Positions 1 to 5,774 of a stretch of 5,774 bases of DNA are shown one piece after another. The position numbers were made by a program, and so were the translations under genes. Source of the stretch: Methanobacteriota archaeon (GTDB lineage: Archaea > Thermoplasmatota > Poseidoniia > Poseidoniales > Thalassarchaeaceae); assembly GCA_002685315.1 (NCBI GenBank), contig NYXJ01000015.1:13203-18976 (forward strand), given 5' to 3'. Every line of letters begins with the position of its first letter. Position 1 is the stretch's first letter. The notes beneath the pieces are model-generated. The model saw nothing but the letters and a program-made list of their open reading frames with translations, was not told where the DNA came from and ran no database searches.

Positions 1-47
1 AACGCCTACGCAGTTACATGGAAGACAGGCAGAGGGACATTATCCCT

Positions 48-794
48 ATGGCTGAATTTGTAAACCTAATCAAATATCTAAAAGGTAGGATTACTCTATT
101 AATTGGGGTCTTCATTTTTGGTTTAGCATTGGGTTATCCGCTTTCTGGAGATGCGATTAGTTGGCTATTGCAAGCTAATGGATACCTCCCTGAAGGAGTT
201 GAATTAATTATTATTCAACCAATGGAAGTAATTTTACTTAGGTTAAGAATTGCAACACAAATAGGCATTGCATTGGTATTTACAATGATAATAGTGGATT
301 TGTCATGGAACGGAAGTAAAATTATTAGTAAATCAAATAAAAATAAGATTAAAAATAATACTTCTAAAATTACGAATTTATTCTTAGTATCCTTGTCCTC
401 AATTGGACTTGGAATAATTGGAGGTATTTATGCTCATAACATACTAATTCCTATGCTTCTTGATTTTCTAGCAAATGATGCAAGCAATGTTGGCTTAACC
501 AACACTTGGCAATTACAATCATGGTTAGGATTTGTAATCGGTCTTTTCTTTGGCTCAGTAATGAGTTTCCAAACACCTTTAGTTACATTGTTACTATTAA
601 GAACTAAAATAATTAGTAGAACCAGTTTGATAGAAAATAGAGGGATTATTTGGTTTGCAGCGTTATTAGTAGGAGCTATACTATCGCCACCAGATCCAAT
701 TTCTATGTTCTTGGTGGGTGGACCAATTGTATTATTATTGGAAGTTGCATTGATGATTGATAAAATATTTACAAAACCTCAATCTTCAGAATGA
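48..794 (+). CDS. tatC: TatC-family twin-arginine translocase subunit (divergent)
   Basis: Predicted polytopic membrane protein of 248 residues with six hydrophobic segments (about 15-32, 66-87, 111-133, 159-186, 199-212, 219-241), the normal TatC length and topology. TatC recognises twin-arginine signal peptides and, with TatA, exports folded proteins. Family marks seen: an L-K-x-R remnant of the N-terminal ELRxR motif (residues 11-14), QPME in the first external loop (57-60), FQTP in helix 4 (174-177) and SPPDP before helix 6 (213-217). The start at 48 is chosen because AGAGGG lies at 31-36, it matches where family members begin, and it overlaps a possible upstream stop in ATGGCTGA. An in-frame ATG at 18 would add ten residues, and the frame stays open to the left edge. 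Oddities: the usual glutamates of the N-terminus, first cytosolic loop and helix 4 appear replaced, and that cytosolic loop (88-109) is Lys/Asn-rich. The family is fairly sure; full Tat activity is not. Confidence 0.85.
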   Translation: MAEFVNLIKYLKGRITLLIGVFIFGLALGYPLSGDAISWLLQANGYLPEGVELIIIQPMEVILLRLRIATQIGIALVFTMIIVDLSWNGSKIISKSNKNKIKNNTSKITNLFLVSLSSIGLGIIGGIYAHNILIPMLLDFLANDASNVGLTNTWQLQSWLGFVIGLFFGSVMSFQTPLVTLLLLRTKIISRTSLIENRGIIWFAALLVGAILSPPDPISMFLVGGPIVLLLEVALMIDKIFTKPQSSE

Positions 795-2614
795 ATCCCT
801 CTATTCCTAGCATCTTCTGCTTGTGCATCTGCACGACCTTGTTCAACATCAACAAATCTCATCATTACTGCCCCAATCAGTATCAAAACTGAGATACTCA
901 ATATTCCTACACGACTGTCATACATAACGGTTAATGTACCATAAAGAAGAGGGCCTATTAAAGCGGCAACTTTACCGAAGAAACCAAAGAAACCAAAGAA
1001 TTCTGCACTTCTAGTCTCGGGAACAATCTGCCCAAACATGCTTCTTGCAAGACCCTGGGAACCACCTAATAGTGTACCCATGGCGCATCCTAATAGTAGA
1101 AATTGGAAACCAACTGCAAGCCCTAGAGGGCCCCAAACATTATCTCTGGCAGCTTCTGGAATAAAATCTAATTTCCCATCTCCAAGACTTGTTGGATGAT
1201 CTACCCCTATGTTAGTCATTGTATCGAGACTACCACCTGAGACACTAACGCTGAATCTTGATTCATCTAATGATTGTAGGAAGGTATTGATTTCAGAGTC
1301 GACTATATCATTTAAAGATAGAACATAGGCCACTTCTGTGTCATCGCCATCAGAATCTGTGACCCAAAAATTCCACTTCATTGTATCGCTCCTATCATCT
1401 ATTTTGACAGGAATGATATGACTCCAATCATTCGCCCATTCCTGCTCATTGAACTCCGAATCTCTATAATCTAACTTTTGTGCTAATTCTGGAACATCAC
1501 TATTAGCCATCTGGACAGTGTAGATATTTTCTTCTTCATCCCAGTCAAATTGTATTTGGTATTCCTCATGTGATTCTAACTCCAATGGTGCGAAGGATAA
1601 TGCCGCAAAACAAAGAACTACCCAACCTACTAAAGACATTGTTAAGGCCTGTTTTGTACCAACCTTTTTCGCAAGTTTTGTGAATAAAATCGCAGATGGT
1701 GCCGCTACGAATTGTATAGCTAGAATTGTTATCATTAAATCTAATCCTGTGATTCCTAGGACTGTGGTTCCGAAGATACCGCCTAATGCAGTAACGGTAT
1801 TTATTCCGTCAATAAAGAAGAAATATGCAATCATGTAAAAGAATAATGTCTTAAATTTGTCGTACTCACCTAGAGTTTTTCTAATCTCACTTAGAGCTAA
1901 TGATGCGGATTCCTTAAAGCCAAGTGATTCCATCTCATTTTCAATAGGGGGTTCAGGCACCCACTTGAATGTCAAATAAGCAAAACCATACCACCACAAT
2001 CCAGATGATGCCATTGCGAATTGTGTGGCCCAAGGTGCATAATCTGTGCCTATTAGTATAGCAATGTGTATAACTAATAGTATACCTCCTCCAAAGTAAC
2101 CATATGCGAATGCAAGATTAGAAATTCTATCCATCTCATCATCCTTCCCCATATGTGGTAAAAGGGCATTATAAAATACACCGGCTCCATTAAGTCCAAT
2201 ATTTGCAAGAACAAACATTACCATTAGCCAAATCCATTGAGTGCTAATTGGAAGGAATGGGGCAGCGAATAGTAAGAAAGTGGAGCCCGCACCGACATAA
2301 GTAAGAATCTTCAGCCACCACATTTTGATAGCACGCCTATCTGCAATTACACCAAGAGATGGACTTACAAAAGCAACCAATAATGCTGCACCTGCAACTG
2401 CAAAAGACCATATCGCATCTCCTGACATTGATTTTCCAAGGACTGTTGTCGTGAGACCATTTGCTTCCAAAAATAATGAAGCAAACCAAACGGGGAGAAT
2501 AGCTGTAGTTACGCTAGTCTCAAATGCTGATTTAGCCCAATCGTAAAATGCATATCCTCTAACTGCTTGTGGGTCGGATTCTCGGTCAAGTTCTATTGTA
2601 TCTGACATGTTCAT
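779..2614 (-). CDS. UMF1/Atg22-type MFS permease with large acidic insertion
   Basis: Membrane permease of 611 residues in the UMF1 branch of the major facilitator superfamily, related to the vacuolar effluxer Atg22 of fungi. The substrate cannot be read from sequence; Atg22 exports amino acids. Diagnostic motifs: YDWAKSAF (24-31) before helix 1, an MFS motif-A-like GVIADRRAIK (88-97), FYNALLP (147-153), RISNLAFAYGYFGGG (163-177), and in the C-terminal half GGSQGLARSMF (517-527) followed by AEFFGFFGFFGK (537-548) and GPLLYG (554-559). Typical relatives have about 420-450 residues; the excess is one hydrophilic block, about 345-491, between predicted helices 9 and 10, which standard MFS topology puts outside the cell. 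It holds about 35 Asp/Glu against 8 Lys/Arg by my count. Start: M1 (2612-2614) or M3 (2606-2608); neither has a Shine-Dalgarno. The 3' end overlaps tatC by 16 bp, tail to tail. Confidence 0.9.
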   Translation of the reverse strand: MNMSDTIELDRESDPQAVRGYAFYDWAKSAFETSVTTAILPVWFASLFLEANGLTTTVLGKSMSGDAIWSFAVAGAALLVAFVSPSLGVIADRRAIKMWWLKILTYVGAGSTFLLFAAPFLPISTQWIWLMVMFVLANIGLNGAGVFYNALLPHMGKDDEMDRISNLAFAYGYFGGGILLVIHIAILIGTDYAPWATQFAMASSGLWWYGFAYLTFKWVPEPPIENEMESLGFKESASLALSEIRKTLGEYDKFKTLFFYMIAYFFFIDGINTVTALGGIFGTTVLGITGLDLMITILAIQFVAAPSAILFTKLAKKVGTKQALTMSLVGWVVLCFAALSFAPLELESHEEYQIQFDWDEEENIYTVQMANSDVPELAQKLDYRDSEFNEQEWANDWSHIIPVKIDDRSDTMKWNFWVTDSDGDDTEVAYVLSLNDIVDSEINTFLQSLDESRFSVSVSGGSLDTMTNIGVDHPTSLGDGKLDFIPEAARDNVWGPLGLAVGFQFLLLGCAMGTLLGGSQGLARSMFGQIVPETRSAEFFGFFGFFGKVAALIGPLLYGTLTVMYDSRVGILSISVLILIGAVMMRFVDVEQGRADAQAEDARNRGIHSED

Positions 2615-2710
2615 ACCTAGGCTCGCGTTGTCTTTTTGACTATTTAGCGTTGGGGCGGATTAGTCTTGGAAAAACGCTTAATTAATTATTAGATATATCT
2701 CGCAAGACAT
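2615..2710. promoter_or_regulatory. Divergent promoter region with inverted AACGCT-WAAT elements
   Basis: This 96-bp gap separates two divergent genes. AACGCTTAAT at 2673-2682 (+) is mirrored by AACGCTAAAT on the minus strand (2651 to 2642), a 9/10 inverted repeat with a 21-bp spacer. Each arm ends 27-28 nt before its own start codon (2711 and 2614). That is where an archaeal BRE plus TATA box would lie for a leaderless or near-leaderless transcript. I therefore read the arms as two back-to-back promoters; a shared symmetric operator is the alternative. A perfect 10-bp palindrome, AGATATATCT, at 2691-2700 lies just before the downstream ATG, too close to be its TATA box, but it could bind a regulator near the transcription start. 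No Shine-Dalgarno precedes either gene. Confidence 0.5.
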
Positions 2711-3850
2711 ATGGACGAAGATGGCGATAAATGGATTCGTCCGAGAGAAAATACTGTCGAGGCTTTAGTTTATGGAATGAATGAATGTGATGGTATTGAA
2801 TTAGACTTGAGACTATCTAAGGACAATAGACTCGTTCTCCATCATGACTCTAAAACAGAGTTTGGAGATTATCCTGAATGTTTGTCATTAGATGAATTAC
2901 CAGATTATGTAGAGCCAATAGAGGATTTATTAGAACAAAAAGATTTCATTAGAAGATGGACTGAAGAAGGAGCATTCACTTGTTTTGAATTTAAATCACC
3001 TCACCCAAGTAGTGGTAAAGCAGGTGGATGGTTCAATGCAAAAGAAAGAGAAAATCACATGATGAAGATGATTGAAGAATTAAATGAAATCCTAGATCCT
3101 ATTGATTTCTCGGAGAGTAGTACTGTAATTTATTCATTTGAACCGAAAATTATTTCTGCATCTAAAAAAGTTAAAACTAAACTGAAATTTAGTAGATTGA
3201 GACCACATATACGCTCATGGGGAAATTGGACATCGCAGAGAATCGTGGCTACACCATCATTTATCCTCAATTCACTACCTCGTTTAATGGACAAACAGAG
3301 AAGAGAAAATTCTCCTATGCTACCATGTTCTCTACAATATCTTAAAGGAATTGAAAGTAACCTAAGTTTAGGTAGAACTGTAGGCTTGGAAGGGAAAAAA
3401 TTAGAAAGATTGACTAAATATAGAAAAGGATATCCGGTTTATGTTTGGCCTTCGAAATCCAATTCAGAGAGAATGCTTCTAGATGCGGGGCTAACTGGAC
3501 TTACTGATGACCTTGCACCAACTTCAGTAACCCTTGAGTCAGGACATGCTAGATGGACAAAACCTGCTACACAACCACTTACTAAAGAACAACGTGTAGA
3601 TTTGGATGGAACTCCAATCGAACAACATTTCTCAAAAGTTAATGAAATGAAAAAAGAGGTTACCCCTTGGCATGAGCTTACTGAAAAAGAGAGGATTGAT
3701 TTCATTTCTAGTTGGAAGAAAAAATGGTCATGGGATAGAGAAATTAATGCATTAATGAAAGAAACCTCGGCATCCAGCTTACCTTGGGAGGCTCCCAGAA
3801 TAATTGGCCATAGAGGTACAGGGAAATCTCATAAAAATGGATCTTCGTGA
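2711..3850 (+). CDS. Glycerophosphodiester phosphodiesterase-like protein, apparently circularly permuted
   Basis: Soluble protein of 379 residues with no signal peptide, matching the GDPD fold (metal-dependent TIM barrel that hydrolyses glycerophosphodiesters to an alcohol and glycerol phosphate). Motifs: RENT (12-15), IELDL with the metal pair E30/D32 (29-33), LVLHHD with catalytic H45 (41-46), FEFK with E93 (92-95), and a C-terminal barrel signature, YPVYVWPSKSNSERM (241-255) then GLTGLTDDLAP (260-270). Normally HRG opens the protein just before ENT. Here it is absent from the N-terminus, and an in-frame TAG at 2690-2692 with no start codon before 2711 excludes a longer one. Instead PRIIGHRGTGKSHKNG (362-377) ends the protein, with H367/R368/G369. 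All expected catalytic residues are thus present, but in permuted order. Residues 275-360 are an extra segment with a charged, helix-like part (322-350). Monocistronic; the stop abuts the convergent citrate synthase stop. The family is well supported; the permutation is my inference. Confidence 0.85.
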   Translation: MDEDGDKWIRPRENTVEALVYGMNECDGIELDLRLSKDNRLVLHHDSKTEFGDYPECLSLDELPDYVEPIEDLLEQKDFIRRWTEEGAFTCFEFKSPHPSSGKAGGWFNAKERENHMMKMIEELNEILDPIDFSESSTVIYSFEPKIISASKKVKTKLKFSRLRPHIRSWGNWTSQRIVATPSFILNSLPRLMDKQRRENSPMLPCSLQYLKGIESNLSLGRTVGLEGKKLERLTKYRKGYPVYVWPSKSNSERMLLDAGLTGLTDDLAPTSVTLESGHARWTKPATQPLTKEQRVDLDGTPIEQHFSKVNEMKKEVTPWHELTEKERIDFISSWKKKWSWDREINALMKETSASSLPWEAPRIIGHRGTGKSHKNGSS

Positions 3851-5020
3851 TTATTCTATTCTTCTAAGGGGTTGATTCTTAGGGATATATTTAGGCCTGT
3901 AAATAGGAGTCCCTCTACCGTCTCTAGCATTCCTCTCATCAAGTATCTGAGCACTTATACCGGCAACTCTCGCCCAACCGAAGAAGGTAGTATAATATTC
4001 AGGCATTCGGAAACCAACTGAATGAAGTAAACTTCCACTTGCAATGTCTACATTAGGATAAGGATTACTTATCTTAGGAATTTCACTAAGAATTGGGGGT
4101 ATTACTTCTCTCAATGCTCTTGCTATCTTGAAATATTCATGATCTGGACATATTTCATCACCTAATTCAAACAATAAACGCGCACGAGGATCTTCGGCTC
4201 TCAATACTCCATGCCCAAAACCATAAATTTTCCTGCGATTAGCCAACTCAGTACGGACGAAATCTTCAATTTCTTTATGATCGGAGGTTCCAATTCTTTT
4301 GACAAATTCTAAACAGGCTTGATTGGCTTGACCATGTAAAGGACCTGAAAGAGCATTCATTGCGCTCGAAATTGAAGAGTAGACAGAGGCCCATCCTGAA
4401 GCAACTGCTTTACCGGAAAATGTCGAAAGATTACCGCCACCATGATCCATATGAAGAATGAAAAAGAATCTTAGTACTCTTTCAATATCGCGGGCTTGTT
4501 CACCTTCAAAACCCATCATATGGACAAAGTTTTCAACTAATCCTAAACCGGGTTTGCGTGGCTTCAGTTTCTCTTTTTCACCGCCTCTTAAACGAAAAAT
4601 TCTAGCCATAACTTCAGGCATTCTAGCAATAAGATTCATTGCGTCAGCCCTTGTATCACCTGTTTTTTCTGCCGTCCCTAAAGCCATTATACCGATTGAA
4701 AGCCATTCCATAGGATGGCCACTACCTGGTGTTAGAGATTCTAAAACTCTGAGCGCACCTGTAGGGATATTTTCGCCTCTTTGTGTTAATTCCGCACGAA
4801 ACTCTTCTGATTCTTCTTCAGTTGGTAATCTCTTATTGAATAGTAAAAATATCACATCTTCTTCTTCCATATCTACTAAATCTTCAACAGGATATCCAAC
4901 ATAGTGAACTCCTTCATAAGGATCAACGAAAGAAGTCTGACAAGTACCTACAGGGACTCCTCTTAGCCCTGAATCTAGATTCTTATCAGTAATCGAAAAT
5001 AATACTTCATCATCTGCCAT
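3851..5020 (-). CDS. gltA: Citrate synthase, mitochondrial/eukaryotic (type I) class
   Basis: Cytosolic enzyme of 389 residues that condenses oxaloacetate with acetyl-CoA to give citrate, opening the TCA cycle. The catalytic triad is intact: H229 in SGPLHGQANQ (225-234), H270 in YGFGHGVLR (266-274) and D325 in NPYPNVDIASG (319-329). Substrate-binding positions also match: H193 in HMDHGGGN (190-197), R274, R351 in WARVAG and R375 in YRPK. Several features fit the animal mitochondrial class (also known in Geobacter) better than the usual archaeal/Gram-positive class. These are GHGVLRxxDPR in place of GHRVYxxxDPR, the PNVDxxSGxLL block with its YYTxxFG continuation (342-348), and the ERNARDG stretch near the end. 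No mitochondrial-type leader is present, and the length fits a complete protein. Start: ATG at 5018-5020, no Shine-Dalgarno. The stop codon lies directly beside the stop of the convergent phosphodiesterase gene. Promoter presumably in 5021-5085. Confidence 0.97.
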   Translation of the reverse strand: MADDEVLFSITDKNLDSGLRGVPVGTCQTSFVDPYEGVHYVGYPVEDLVDMEEEDVIFLLFNKRLPTEEESEEFRAELTQRGENIPTGALRVLESLTPGSGHPMEWLSIGIMALGTAEKTGDTRADAMNLIARMPEVMARIFRLRGGEKEKLKPRKPGLGLVENFVHMMGFEGEQARDIERVLRFFFILHMDHGGGNLSTFSGKAVASGWASVYSSISSAMNALSGPLHGQANQACLEFVKRIGTSDHKEIEDFVRTELANRRKIYGFGHGVLRAEDPRARLLFELGDEICPDHEYFKIARALREVIPPILSEIPKISNPYPNVDIASGSLLHSVGFRMPEYYTTFFGWARVAGISAQILDERNARDGRGTPIYRPKYIPKNQPLRRIE

Positions 5021-5054
5021 CTAGTACCACAAAACATTGTCCCAATATGGTCAA

Positions 5055-5080
5055 GTGATAATATCTCCGTCATTAAGTTT
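5055..5080 (-). promoter_or_regulatory. Candidate TATA-like elements for citrate synthase
   Basis: Read on the minus strand, two AT-rich boxes precede the citrate synthase ATG. GATATTATCAC (5065 to 5055) is centred about 40 nt upstream and implies a leader of roughly 14 nt. AAACTTAATG (5080 to 5071) is about 50-60 nt upstream and implies a leader of roughly 28 nt. The second resembles the AACGCTTAAT arms of the other divergent region. I cannot decide between them, and neither is a strong consensus match. Confidence 0.3.
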
Positions 5081-5117
5081 AGAAAATGACCTCATCGGAT
5101 TCAGATTATTAATGATG

Positions 5118-5126
5118 TTTTATATC
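5118..5126 (+). promoter_or_regulatory. Candidate TATA box for the right-edge membrane protein gene
   Basis: TTTTATATC is the best archaeal TATA-like match in the 152-bp divergent gap. It is centred about 51 nt before the ATG at 5173. Transcription starting about 25 nt downstream would leave a leader of about 25 nt. A weaker box, CGTAATAG at 5136-5143, would give a nearly leaderless transcript. No clear Shine-Dalgarno precedes the ATG. Confidence 0.4.
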
Positions 5127-5172
5127 AAAATCACCCGTAATAGTGAAAGATGATGTATTATGAGAATATATT

Positions 5173-5774
5173 ATGTCTAAATGGCGCGAACGTCTCAATG
5201 ATTATGATGACGAACATAGACATATGCTAGAAGGTGGCTCTATTAGTCAACTATTTTTGAGCTATTCTTTATCATTCTCACATCCAGTTTTTGTAGGCAT
5301 TGTTTATGCTATTATGATAAATTTAACGTTACTATTACCAATATTTTATGATGGCAATGCAGACTCCGAAGGGTTTTCTAACATCTTACAGAAATGGACC
5401 AATCAAAGTTTGATAATCTTACTATTATGTGCATCTTTAGGCGCCATCTCAGCTATCATCTCATCTCTAGTTAGGTGGCCACCTGTAAGACTTGAGAGAA
5501 GGAGGAGATATCTCTACCCGTTACCCTTCATTGGATTCTTAATCACTACAATTGCAATAATTTTTTCGACTTCTGAAGAATTGAAAATTATAGGTTATTT
5601 CGTCTTATTAGCTCCAGGTCCGCTATATATCCAGATTTCATATGCTCCTAGATGGAGAATGATTGAAAGAATCGACAGAGACTTAGACCCATTTGAAGGT
5701 ATGAAGAAAACAATATTCCGTGAAAATAAAAATGAGGAGTTAATCGAACAAAATTATGACGAGATAGAAAATGC
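5173..5774 (+). CDS. Unrecognised four-helix membrane protein, 3' end beyond window
   Basis: Partial gene: 200 complete codons run open to the right edge with no stop. I do not recognise the family. The protein begins with a charged, His-containing stretch (1-20) without a signal peptide. Four hydrophobic segments follow, at about 39-59, 79-100, 114-132 and 137-156. The loop between helices 2 and 3 is strongly basic (RWPPVRLERRRR, 101-112) and is probably cytoplasmic. After helix 4 comes a hydrophilic tail rich in Glu, Asp, Asn and Lys (157-200) that also begins with basic residues, so both termini are probably inside. Start: ATG at 5173-5175. An in-frame TGA at 5161-5163 rules out a longer N-terminus; M18 is a later alternative. 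It is divergent from citrate synthase across a 152-bp gap, so the two may share control. No catalytic or binding motif is visible, so no function is assigned. Confidence 0.8.
   Translation, partial: MSKWRERLNDYDDEHRHMLEGGSISQLFLSYSLSFSHPVFVGIVYAIMINLTLLLPIFYDGNADSEGFSNILQKWTNQSLIILLLCASLGAISAIISSLVRWPPVRLERRRRYLYPLPFIGFLITTIAIIFSTSEELKIIGYFVLLAPGPLYIQISYAPRWRMIERIDRDLDPFEGMKKTIFRENKNEELIEQNYDEIEN

Noticed and set aside
2325..2546. Open frame of 73 codons on the plus strand
   Set aside because: It lies antisense inside the permease gene, whose conserved motifs (YDWAKSAF, motif A) fix the real coding strand here.
2642..2682. Inverted repeat read as a transcription terminator hairpin
   Set aside because: It lies between two gene starts, not gene ends, has a 21-bp spacer and no T-run, so promoter or operator elements explain it better.
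2691..2700. AGATATATCT as the TATA box of the phosphodiesterase gene
   Set aside because: It ends only 10 nt before the ATG; an archaeal TATA box should lie about 25 nt before the transcript start, so it would start inside the gene.
3439..3705. Open frame of 88 codons on the minus strand
   Set aside because: Antisense to the phosphodiesterase over its recognisable barrel end; Ser/Val-rich shadow composition and no start signal.
3830..3850. Similarity between the C-terminal HKNGSS-stop and the N-terminal DEDGDKW as a relic of tandem duplication
   Set aside because: The aligned codons (TGA against TGG at the end) are suggestive of a duplication route to the permutation, but only 10 of 21 bases match, which is not significant.
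4458..4904. Open frame of 148 codons on the plus strand
   Set aside because: Antisense to well-conserved citrate synthase sequence; low-complexity Ser/Lys/Ile composition with no domain.
1..5774. CRISPR array, tRNA, insertion sequence or defence system
   Set aside because: No regularly spaced repeats, cloverleaf-like sequence, transposase motif or terminal repeats were seen on either strand; the genes are housekeeping-like.

Overview
The window looks like part of a compact, AT-rich archaeal chromosome, most likely from planktonic marine Euryarchaeota/Thermoplasmatota (Marine Group II or III). The reasons are circumstantial. The genes sit almost end to end and alternate in strand. The intergenic gaps carry TATA-like boxes about 25-30 nt before start codons rather than clear bacterial -35/-10 elements. 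Most starts lack a Shine-Dalgarno sequence. The soluble parts of the proteins are acidic. The lineage is an inference; no rRNA or other marker gene is present.

Layout: (1) 48-794 (+), a TatC-family protein of the twin-arginine export system, apparently coupled to a gene that ends at the left edge. (2) 779-2614 (-), a UMF1/Atg22-type major facilitator permease with an extra acidic soluble domain of about 147 residues; its 3' end overlaps tatC tail to tail by 16 bp. (3) 2615-2710, a divergent promoter region with a near-perfect inverted repeat placed symmetrically before both start codons. (4) 2711-3850 (+), a glycerophosphodiester phosphodiesterase-like protein in which the first strand and its catalytic His-Arg-Gly motif lie at the extreme C-terminus instead of the N-terminus. 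This looks like a natural circular permutation. (5) 3851-5020 (-), a complete citrate synthase of the mitochondrial/eukaryotic type that abuts gene 4 with no spacer. (6) 5021-5172, a second divergent promoter region. (7) 5173 to the right edge (+), the N-terminal 200 residues of an unrecognised four-helix membrane protein.

The genes do not form one pathway or operon. Each appears to be its own transcription unit: a protein-export component, a permease, a phosphodiesterase that could release glycerol phosphate from lipid head groups, the entry enzyme of the TCA cycle, and a membrane protein of unknown role. I see no mobile element, CRISPR array, RNA gene or defence island. The most unusual item is the permuted phosphodiesterase, followed by the insertion in the permease and the TatC lacking its usual acidic signal-binding residues.
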